A DNA stretch of 64,000 bases, from positions 1,116,001 through 1,180,000 of the forward strand of contig NZ_RBCJ01000002.1 in assembly GCF_003626755.1 (NCBI RefSeq), read 5' to 3'. How positions within the stretch are numbered: the first letter of the stretch is position 1; each line of letters opens with the position of its first letter. A program made the translations under genes and the position numbers. Below the pieces are notes generated by a model. The model did not search any database. It saw nothing but the letters and a program-made list of their open reading frames with translations, and had not been told where the DNA came from. Of this stretch, positions 18,136 to 25,831 are shown piece by piece. Source of the stretch: Ulvibacterium marinum (GTDB lineage Bacteria > Bacteroidota > Bacteroidia > Flavobacteriales > Flavobacteriaceae).

Positions 18136-21100
18136 TTATTTGCTTGCCACAACTTTCATAACACCTTGCATAATCCGCCAATGTCCCGGAAATGTACAGA
18201 TATATGGATAATTTCCTGGTTTGGTCGGAGCCGTAAAGCGTAAGATCACTTTTTTTTCTGGATCCACGATGGCCGTTGCAAAAAGTACTTCGGGCATTTC
18301 AGGAATATAGTTTTTCTCCGCTCCGGAAGGGTCTGTTGCCAATTGGTCTGCGGCCTTCCCAACTTTTTCTTTATTACCTGATTGGACAATGACCAAATTG
18401 TGTTGCATAAAATCAGTATTCTCAAAAATAAGCTCGACTGGTTTACCGGTTTCAACTACAAACTCGGTAATGTCGAACTTCATTTCATTTTTTATGGTTC
18501 CAATAGTAATTTGAGTAGCTTTACTCAATGCATCTTCCGAAGTACTTCCTGTTTTTTTGACCTTGTTAATATAGGTCTTTGCAAATATTTCCGCCAGCTC
18601 GTCCCCCTTTAAAACTATTTTTTTCTGCTCATCAAGATTTTCCGAAGGGTTTTTAAAACTCGGATTATCGCTAAGATAGGCCGCCATAAAACCTAAGGCA
18701 TGTTTTGATGCCGCCACATATACAGCTTCTGACAACCATTTGTCTTTCATAATAATTTCCTCCTGACTTAGCTCATAGAGCTTCCGTCCAATTTCTTCGG
18801 ATGGGTCCCTTTCGGAAAAATAAAGTAGGGCGGCCATTTGAACCCCCGGATCCTTATCCTGCAAAGCCATATACTTCAACAAAGCTCCATCCGCTTGTTC
18901 GTTTTTAGGAAGTATCTGAATCGCGGCCTTTCGAACTGCCGCGGCCGGATGCGCCAAAGCTCCCCGCACTACAGCAATAGCTTCTTCATTTGATTCCTGA
19001 ACGTCCAAACCTTGAATTGTCCATAGCGCGTGCAATGCCCCATCGTTAAAGCCCTCCGAATTGGCCTTGGTACTATTGACCAATTTGTACAAATCGGGCA
19101 GAATATCGGTACTTCCGTTTTCGGCCAATAGCCGCTGTGCGGTCAGCCGCCAGAACATATTGTCATTGGAAAGGGCTTCCACCAATTCCTCTGAATTGTC
19201 TTTGTTCAAGGTCATTGGTTCTTTCCTTTTTGCTGATTTGGGAACTACCTTCCATATACGTCCTCTTGATTTATCGCGTAATGGGTTGACATAGGCATTC
19301 CCTTTTCCATTTTCGGCATCGTATCCGCCCCTATCCACTTTTGGCGTTGGATTGTGCTGCACTATGAAATTGTACCAATCCGCCACCCAAACGACCCCGT
19401 CCGGACCAACTTTTGCTTCAACGGGAGATACCCATTCATCGGAGCTGGCGAACAAATTGCCCCCGTCTTCTTCGCTATATCCGGCACCGTCATTTTTAAT
19501 TTTAGCAATATGTACCAACCCGCCCGTTGGTTCACAGACAAAGGCAACTTTATTCCAATAGGACTCGGGATAATCACGTGCTGTGTAAAAATGATGTCCC
19601 GCAGCGGCTGTAAATCCACCAAAAACATCTACTTGTCTAACATTGGGTGTTATGGCCTGCATAGCGTAGTGACCGTCTATTTTTGTACTTCCGTGCACAG
19701 TAATTCCTTCTACATCCTTTAGCAATTCATTGGGGATGCCCATGAATATGCTATGGGTGTTGTTCGCTGTTGAAGCGAAAATAGAGTTATCCTCGGTAAT
19801 TCCCAATCCCCAGGTATTGTTGCTTGTAGAGGTCAAAAATTCAAAGCCTTTTAGCGAATGACCAAAACGATAGATTCCTTGTCCAAATTCGTGTTCTTCC
19901 CCAAAAATGGAACCCTTGAAACCCGAGTATCCCACAACTCCGTATATCTGGTTGTCGATACCATTTTGTAGGTTGGAAGGGCCTGCATGTGTATCGAAAG
20001 TGCCCCAACCATCAATTATAATTTCCCTTACGTCTGCTTTATCATCTCCATTTGTGTCCTTTAAGAACAAAAAGTTAGGGGCTTGGGAAACAATGATACC
20101 TCCATTGGAAAAGGTAAAACTTGTGGGAATGTTCAGTTTATCTGCAAAGACCGTTACCTTATCCGACTTTCCATCGCCATTAGTGTCTTCCAAGATTTTT
20201 ATTTTATCGTCGCCCAACCCCTTGTCATCTCGAACCGTATTGGGATAATCGATCGTTTCTATGACCCAAAGCCTACCCCTTTCATCCCAGTTCATTGCTA
20301 TGGGGTTAATGATATCAGGTTCAGAGGCGAAGAGTTCAAGCTCGAACCCGGCGGGTACTTGAATCAACTTCATGGATTCTTCCGGAGATAATGGCATTTG
20401 ATATTTGGGTGCGGGATCGCGTTTTTCGTAGTTAGGGATATTTGCCATTTCTTTATAGGTCAATTTTGGAATATCCTTCGAGAATTCTGTCCAATTTTTC
20501 TTGACATTGGCATTTACGGACCATAGAATACCTGCTTTAATCAACTTTTGAAAACCAGGAGAATTCCATGTTCTTTCGTCATGGCCATAGGCGGTGTAAA
20601 AAACCTTTCCTTTCCCATGCTCCTTTACCCATGTCCACGGTTCATGGTGGTCTCCCTCCACTCTCTCCATTAAAACGGTAATGTCATCCACAATCTTATC
20701 ATGCACATAGGTTTCGTCCCATGTTGAAAACTCCGTTATGGATTGCATCGCCGGATGTGCCTTATCCTTTATAATGGTAGTAAAAGTTCCCGTTTTATGC
20801 TCCTTGAATTGGGCGCCGACCAAATTGATATACTCCTTCGAATTTTTAAAACAGAAACTAGCGGAATGTATCGGGATAAAGGCATTGCCCTTGGCAACAA
20901 AGTCGAGAAGCGCATTTTCTTGGGAAGACGTTATACTTTCATGATTGGCATAAACAATCAGCCCATCGAACAGGTCCAAATTTTGCGGGTTAAGGTCGTC
21001 CACATTTTCGGTATACGTAATATTGATACCGCTCTGTGTTAAGGCCGAGGCCAAAATCGGCATGTAGGCACGAGAATTATGGTGTTCTTGATCATGGCCA

Positions 21101-21228
21101 AGAAAAAGAATTTCGATCCTTCTGGGTGAATCATCCATTACCTTTTCCCGTGAAGAAGAATTACAACCAAAGAAGAAGAGTGTCAGTGCAAGAAAACGAA
21201 AAAGCCGTACAATAGAAGTAGTGACCAT
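18136..21228 (-). CDS. ThuA / PVC-type dehydrogenase / HEAT / azurin-like cupredoxin lipoprotein
   Basis: The protein has 1030 residues from ATG 21228, which gives a standard lipoprotein signal (LTLFFFGC); ATG 21261 would add 11 residues. Domains in order: ThuA-like (about 35-255), a membrane-bound-dehydrogenase propeller of the PVC type starting at VPAGFELELFASEPDI, HEAT-like repeats (about 690-880), and a C-terminal cupredoxin. The copper site reads C1011-x4-H1016-x3-M1020 in CTFPGHWRIM, with the first His in MQHNLVIV; this is azurin spacing. No CxxCH is present. It probably oxidises a sugar in the periplasm and gives electrons to copper. It is the first gene of a three-gene operon. Confidence 0.9.
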   Translation of the reverse strand: MVTTSIVRLFRFLALTLFFFGCNSSSREKVMDDSPRRIEILFLGHDQEHHNSRAYMPILASALTQSGINITYTENVDDLNPQNLDLFDGLIVYANHESITSSQENALLDFVAKGNAFIPIHSASFCFKNSKEYINLVGAQFKEHKTGTFTTIIKDKAHPAMQSITEFSTWDETYVHDKIVDDITVLMERVEGDHHEPWTWVKEHGKGKVFYTAYGHDERTWNSPGFQKLIKAGILWSVNANVKKNWTEFSKDIPKLTYKEMANIPNYEKRDPAPKYQMPLSPEESMKLIQVPAGFELELFASEPDIINPIAMNWDERGRLWVIETIDYPNTVRDDKGLGDDKIKILEDTNGDGKSDKVTVFADKLNIPTSFTFSNGGIIVSQAPNFLFLKDTNGDDKADVREIIIDGWGTFDTHAGPSNLQNGIDNQIYGVVGYSGFKGSIFGEEHEFGQGIYRFGHSLKGFEFLTSTSNNTWGLGITEDNSIFASTANNTHSIFMGIPNELLKDVEGITVHGSTKIDGHYAMQAITPNVRQVDVFGGFTAAAGHHFYTARDYPESYWNKVAFVCEPTGGLVHIAKIKNDGAGYSEEDGGNLFASSDEWVSPVEAKVGPDGVVWVADWYNFIVQHNPTPKVDRGGYDAENGKGNAYVNPLRDKSRGRIWKVVPKSAKRKEPMTLNKDNSEELVEALSNDNMFWRLTAQRLLAENGSTDILPDLYKLVNSTKANSEGFNDGALHALWTIQGLDVQESNEEAIAVVRGALAHPAAAVRKAAIQILPKNEQADGALLKYMALQDKDPGVQMAALLYFSERDPSEEIGRKLYELSQEEIIMKDKWLSEAVYVAASKHALGFMAAYLSDNPSFKNPSENLDEQKKIVLKGDELAEIFAKTYINKVKKTGSTSEDALSKATQITIGTIKNEMKFDITEFVVETGKPVELIFENTDFMQHNLVIVQSGNKEKVGKAADQLATDPSGAEKNYIPEMPEVLFATAIVDPEKKVILRFTAPTKPGNYPYICTFPGHWRIMQGVMKVVASK

Positions 21229-21312
21229 GGCCGTAGATATTTTTATACCAATTTTACCCATAAATCCATTAAAAAAAGAACCGTCTAATATCTCATCATG
21301 ACTTTATTATAT

Positions 21313-21330
21313 CATAAAATTGGTTTTATG
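21313..21330. promoter_or_regulatory. Inverted repeat in the AraC/ThuA-operon intergenic region
   Basis: CATAAAA-TTGG-TTTTATG is a perfect 7-bp inverted repeat in the 153-bp gap between the divergent ThuA operon and the AraC-type regulator gene. A second partly symmetric element (AATTATC-A-GATAAATT) lies about 4 bp further on. Both are plausible regulator sites; binding is inferred. Confidence 0.35.
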
Positions 21331-21381
21331 TCAAATTATCAGATAAATTAGTGGTTTATACGATAAAAAACCATCATCCAT

Positions 21382-22251
21382 TTGAGGTCTGCGTTACAAA
21401 AATCACCGATTCCCCATACCCATACCTTTCTGGCCAAAGTGTTAAAGAATCCTGTCTTTGATCCTAGCTGGCATTTTCATTCCGAGTATCAGCTCTTTGC
21501 TGTTCTAAGAGGAAGGGGCACCCGATTTATAGGTGATAATATAAAACCTTTTAAAGAGGGTGATTTCACCTTTACTGGCCCCAATTTGCCCCATCTATGG
21601 CGTAGTGAGCATGAAGGTTCCCAAGAAGAGGGTTCTACTTGGTGTGAAGGTATCGTAGTATACTTTCATTCGAGCTTTATTGGCGAAAACCTCTTACAAA
21701 AGGAGGAGGGCATTAAATTAAGGCAGCTCTTTAAAAAAAGTTTGCGCGGAATAGAGGTCAGTGGAAAAACGGCGGAAATCACCAGAAAAATGCTTTTGAA
21801 CCTTTTGACCCTGGATGGTTTTGATGGTGTTCTAGAACTATTGAAACTACTGAATTGCCTTGCCAACACAAAAGAAATAGAGCTATTGGCAAGTCCGGGC
21901 TATACAAATTCCTTAAAAGAAGGTGATACGGAACGTATGAACAAGGTGTACGCCCACGTAATGAAACATTTCAAAAGAAAGATAGCCGTATCGGAACTGG
22001 CCGAATTGACCAATATGACGCCTACGTCTTTCAGTAGGTATTTTAGGGTACATGCCAACAAGACATTTTCTGAATTTATAAGTGAGATCCGAATCGGCCA
22101 TGCCTGTAAGCTACTGATCGAAAAAAAAATGAACGCTTCCCAAGCTTGTTATGAAAGTGGATTTCATACCTTATCCAATTTTAACAGACAGTTCAAGGCG
22201 ATTACAAAAAGAACTCCCTTAGCCTATAAGAAAGAATATCTGGTTAAGTAA
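21382..22251 (+). CDS. AraC-family transcriptional regulator with cupin sensor domain
   Basis: The protein has 289 residues. The N-terminal half is a cupin-like sensing domain with WHFHSEYQLF and EGDFTFTGPNLPHLW. The C-terminal 100 residues hold two helix-turn-helix motifs, with ISEIRIGHACKLLIEK, then SQACYESGFHTLSNFNRQFK. The start is TTG 21382: an in-frame TAA lies at 21364-21366 and no ATG follows it before the conserved cupin. It is divergent from the ThuA operon and upstream of the isochorismatase gene, so it is the likely local regulator. The effector is probably a sugar; not known. Confidence 0.9.
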   Translation: MRSALQKSPIPHTHTFLAKVLKNPVFDPSWHFHSEYQLFAVLRGRGTRFIGDNIKPFKEGDFTFTGPNLPHLWRSEHEGSQEEGSTWCEGIVVYFHSSFIGENLLQKEEGIKLRQLFKKSLRGIEVSGKTAEITRKMLLNLLTLDGFDGVLELLKLLNCLANTKEIELLASPGYTNSLKEGDTERMNKVYAHVMKHFKRKIAVSELAELTNMTPTSFSRYFRVHANKTFSEFISEIRIGHACKLLIEKKMNASQACYESGFHTLSNFNRQFKAITKRTPLAYKKEYLVK

Positions 22252-22259
22252 ATCAGTAA

Positions 22260-22276
22260 CCAGTTTTATGAAACCA
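22260..22276. promoter_or_regulatory. Candidate operator with GTTTTATGAA core
   Basis: The 17-bp word CCAGTTTTATGAAACCA lies just after the AraC-gene stop and 107 bp upstream of the isochorismatase-fold gene. It shares its core with 14974-14988. It overlaps a short hairpin at 22269-22289 that could instead be a terminator. Confidence 0.25.
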
Positions 22277-22300
22277 TTTCAGGGTTTCACATTTTAATAT
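22269..22300 (+). terminator. Weak intrinsic terminator after the AraC gene
   Basis: TGAAACC (22269-22275) and GGTTTCA (22283-22289) form a 7-bp stem with a 7-nt loop, followed by CATTTTAATAT. The T-run is short, so function is uncertain. Confidence 0.35.
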
Positions 22301-22383
22301 AGAATTTGTTTTTGAATATTTCCTTTGCCATCTTCAATATGTCTATCTTTAAATACAGCGTAAAACCAAACTATCTAACCGCC

Positions 22384-23253
22384 ATGAAAATTTACAAAAA
22401 CTATAAAGTGTACATTGGGCAATTCCTTTTGATAGCAGCATTAATCGGACTCTGCTACGGTTGCCAAGACTCTAAAAATTCTAAAAACCAGGATCAGGCG
22501 ACGAATGCAGAATCCCTTAAAATAAAGGCACGTAAGCAAGTGAACAATGGTGAAAAATGGGAAAATCAGTTTGCAAATTTGTCATGGAAGCCTGAGGAAA
22601 CTGCAATTATCATATGCGACATGTGGGATAGGCATTGGTGCGATAGCGCCACGGCTAGGGTAAAGCAAATGGCTCCAAAAATCAATAAAATGGTGAAGAC
22701 GGCCAGGAAAAAGGGGGTTCATATTGTTCATGCCCCAAGTTCTACCATGGATTTTTATAAAGACCATCCCGCACGTAAAAAGGCACTGGCCCAGACATAT
22801 TTGGAACCACCCATTCCATTGGATTATTGGTTCTACCCGGATGAAACCCGGGAACCTCCTCTGCCCATTGATGATTCCGACGAAGGATGCGACTCCGCCG
22901 GAGATCCTTCCGAAAGTAAAATAACCCGGCAAATAAAGACCATTGAAATTTTTAATGAGGACATGATTTCCGATAGTGGACAGGAAATGTACAATTACTT
23001 TGAAAACGTGGGGGTTAAAAACATAGTACTTTGCGGGGTACATACCAATATGTGCGTGTTAGGGCGAACCTTTGGTATTCGCGGCCAAGTAAAATTGGGG
23101 CGCAATGTTGTCCTGGTAAGGGACCTCACCGATGCCATGTACAATCCCGAAATGCCACCGTACGTATCCCATGATGCAGGCACTGCATTGGTAATAAAAC
23201 ATATTGAGAAGTACTGGGCACCGAGTATTGAATGGAAGGACCTCTTTGATTAA
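22384..23253 (+). CDS. Isochorismatase-family cysteine hydrolase, lipoprotein
   Basis: The protein has 289 residues from ATG 22384, chosen because it gives a membrane signal with C27 in LCYGC; the frame is open 26 codons upstream without signal character. Catalytic residues of the fold are visible: D79 in IIICDMWD and the nucleophile C224 in GVHTNMCVLGR, preceded by a cis-peptide-like GV. Lys of the triad probably lies in the ARKKALAQ segment. The family hydrolyses amides such as nicotinamide or vinyl ethers such as isochorismate. An exported form near sugar enzymes suggests another substrate. An acidic loop with paired Cys-Asp (DEGCDSAGD) is unusual. Confidence 0.88.
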   Translation: MKIYKNYKVYIGQFLLIAALIGLCYGCQDSKNSKNQDQATNAESLKIKARKQVNNGEKWENQFANLSWKPEETAIIICDMWDRHWCDSATARVKQMAPKINKMVKTARKKGVHIVHAPSSTMDFYKDHPARKKALAQTYLEPPIPLDYWFYPDETREPPLPIDDSDEGCDSAGDPSESKITRQIKTIEIFNEDMISDSGQEMYNYFENVGVKNIVLCGVHTNMCVLGRTFGIRGQVKLGRNVVLVRDLTDAMYNPEMPPYVSHDAGTALVIKHIEKYWAPSIEWKDLFD

Positions 23254-23421
23254 AGTTGTTTTTTGTCCTCTTGAACGATTAAACTAACCAGTAGATTACC
23301 AATTGTTAGTCGTTTAAAATAAACACATGGTGAATTCCATTAATATTAATTGTACAAGTTCTTGATGAAATTTCCATTTATGGAGCCCGATAAAAATCAA
23401 TACAAAAGCCTAAAACCCCGT

Positions 23422-25602
23422 ATGTTCATTACATGGAGGAATGTTATTACAATGTTGTTATGTACGTTTTGGTGCCAAGCTAAAGTAGCTGCGCAACATG
23501 TACCAGATTTTCAATGGAAATATGCAAGCCCTGAAAATCACGGAATGTCCGCCAAAAAGTTAGATAGTACCTTGAACATTTTGGCAGAAAGGAACACTAA
23601 AAAACTATTGATAGTTAAAAATGACAAGATTGTCTACGAGTGGTTTTCCCCGGGATTCGAGGATTCTAAAAAAAGACATTATACCGCCTCTTTGGCTAAG
23701 GCCTTGGTTAGCGGGATGTCTCTGTTGGCGGCCATTGATGATGATTATATTTATCTTGATGAACCTGCCTGTAATTTTGTTCCCGTTTGGAAAACCGATA
23801 AAGTAAAGTCGAAAATAACGATTAGACAGTTGGCCGATCATACTTCAGGGATTTTGGATGCACAGGCTACGGAAAAAGAATCAAGGTACTTAAAGGACAA
23901 TGGACTTCACCACCATTTTGACCTTCCAGGTTGGAGAGGGTCGTTCTGGAAACAGGATAATAACCCATTTGTTATGGCCAGGGACAGTGCTCCCGTAGTT
24001 CATGAACCTGGGACCGCCTATCGCTATAGCAATCCGGGAATAGCCATGCTCAACTATGTCGTAACGGCATCCCTAACCAATTCCAAGTGGAAAAACATTC
24101 GAGAATATTTGGAAAAACGCGTTTTTGAACCTATTGGTATTGATAAAAAAGAGTATAGCATCGGTTATGGAAGGGTGTTCGGAGAAAGTGACCTTCAACT
24201 GGTATCCGGATGGGGAGGAGGTTCTTTTACGGCAAGAGCCGTAGCTCGTATCGGTAGGTTGATGCTCCACAAGGGAAATTGGCAAGGACGGCAGATAATC
24301 GATTCTTCTTTGGTGGAAAAAGTAATCCGATATTCCGGTACTGCATTGCCTCACCCCGCTCCCAAGGATTCTATATTGCGAGGATATTATCGAACAGATA
24401 CCAATTCGCAACCTATAACCACTCCAGGGTGGTATAGCAATCAGGATGGGGTCTGGGCCAATGTTCCACGCGATGCCTTTTCGGGTGCGGGGGCCGGCGG
24501 ACAGCATTTGATGGTCATCCCTAGTCTTAATATGCTAATTGTACGTATGGGAGGTGATTTGAACAAAGCGTCGGAAACGGACGGTTTTTGGCTTGCTGCC
24601 GAAAAATATATTTTTAATCCCATAATGGATGCCATTCTTGAAGCTCCTTATCCTAAAAGTGATCTTACAGTTGAATTTGCGCCAAAGGAAACTATTGTTC
24701 GAATGGCCGAAGGCGGGGACAATTGGCCCTCGACGTGGGCCGATGATGGTCATATGTATACAGCTTATGGCGATGGAAATGGCTTCTTGCCCAAGACGGA
24801 TATTAAACTAAGTCTGGGTTTGGCCAGAGTAGAAGGGAATCCTCCCCTACTTAAAGGATATAATACTCGTTCTCGTAGTGGGGAGAGTGTTGGACAAGGG
24901 AGGGCAGGTACAAAAGCAAGCGGAATCCTAATGGTAGACGGTGTGTTGTATATGCTCGTAAGAAATACCCAAAACTCAAAACTGATGTGGTCGGCCGATT
25001 ATGGAAATACATGGCAGGAGGCCAACTGGAAATTTGATGAAAGTTTTGGTTGCCCTACATTTTTGAATTACGGAAAGAATTACCAAGGGGCTATAGACGA
25101 CTACGTTTATATTTATTCACATGATGAAGACAGTGCCTACAACCATGCCGACCATCAAGTTCTTGCACGAGTCAAAAAAAATCATATCAAAGATTGGAGC
25201 AGCTATGAATATTTTACGGGTTACGACAATGTAAAGAATCCTACATGGTCGGAAGACATACGAAAAAGAAAGTCGGTTTTTACCAACCCTGGCAAAAGCT
25301 ATAGGTCTGGAATTACTTATAATGAGGGTTTAAAAAAGTTCTTATGGTGCCAACCCGTTAGGCTCTCCTCTCCCAATGGTGGATATACCGATGTTCGTTT
25401 CAAAGGAGGCTTGGGCATATTTGAATCGGACAATCCATGGGGGCCCTGGAAAACGGTCTTCTATACCCGTCAATGGGACGTGGGACCCGGAGAAACCGTT
25501 TCTATACCATCCAAATGGATTAGCGAAGACGGAAGGACTGGTTATTTGTTATTCTCCGGGGATGACAGTTTTTCAGTTCGAAAATTCACTATTGATCAAT
25601 AG
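23422..25602 (+). CDS. Serine hydrolase (class C beta-lactamase fold) fused to a DUF4185-like propeller
   Basis: The protein has 726 residues from ATG 23422, which gives a signal peptide ending KVAAQ; in-frame ATG 23365 and 23380 and TTG 23350 would add 14-24 residues. The first 410 residues are a penicillin-binding/class C beta-lactamase fold with S90-L-A-K93 and Y202-S-N204. The remaining 310 residues form a second domain with repeated sheet-like strands, DDGHMYTAYGDGNG, MVDGVLYMLVRN and YVYIYSHDEDSAYN, resembling DUF4185 or GH43-like propellers. The pair may bind a glycan with one domain and cleave an ester with the other. The order is unusual; substrate unknown. Confidence 0.82.
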   Translation: MFITWRNVITMLLCTFWCQAKVAAQHVPDFQWKYASPENHGMSAKKLDSTLNILAERNTKKLLIVKNDKIVYEWFSPGFEDSKKRHYTASLAKALVSGMSLLAAIDDDYIYLDEPACNFVPVWKTDKVKSKITIRQLADHTSGILDAQATEKESRYLKDNGLHHHFDLPGWRGSFWKQDNNPFVMARDSAPVVHEPGTAYRYSNPGIAMLNYVVTASLTNSKWKNIREYLEKRVFEPIGIDKKEYSIGYGRVFGESDLQLVSGWGGGSFTARAVARIGRLMLHKGNWQGRQIIDSSLVEKVIRYSGTALPHPAPKDSILRGYYRTDTNSQPITTPGWYSNQDGVWANVPRDAFSGAGAGGQHLMVIPSLNMLIVRMGGDLNKASETDGFWLAAEKYIFNPIMDAILEAPYPKSDLTVEFAPKETIVRMAEGGDNWPSTWADDGHMYTAYGDGNGFLPKTDIKLSLGLARVEGNPPLLKGYNTRSRSGESVGQGRAGTKASGILMVDGVLYMLVRNTQNSKLMWSADYGNTWQEANWKFDESFGCPTFLNYGKNYQGAIDDYVYIYSHDEDSAYNHADHQVLARVKKNHIKDWSSYEYFTGYDNVKNPTWSEDIRKRKSVFTNPGKSYRSGITYNEGLKKFLWCQPVRLSSPNGGYTDVRFKGGLGIFESDNPWGPWKTVFYTRQWDVGPGETVSIPSKWISEDGRTGYLLFSGDDSFSVRKFTIDQ

Positions 25603-25831
25603 TTGAGATAGTCTTGCAAAAATCAAAATTACAAACGCACTTTGCGGATTAAAATAGAAATCTTGGTGAAGTATAAATATCCCAAGCGAGTCTATAAATA
25701 GTACCGTTGCACCTAAAAAAATAGGTTGTATTTTACCTTCTATGGTTCTAACGTCAATCCAAACCCTAACGAAATCACAGCGATTAATTAAAAATACTAT
25801 ATTTTTATAATTGAACGGTAGATACAGAAAA

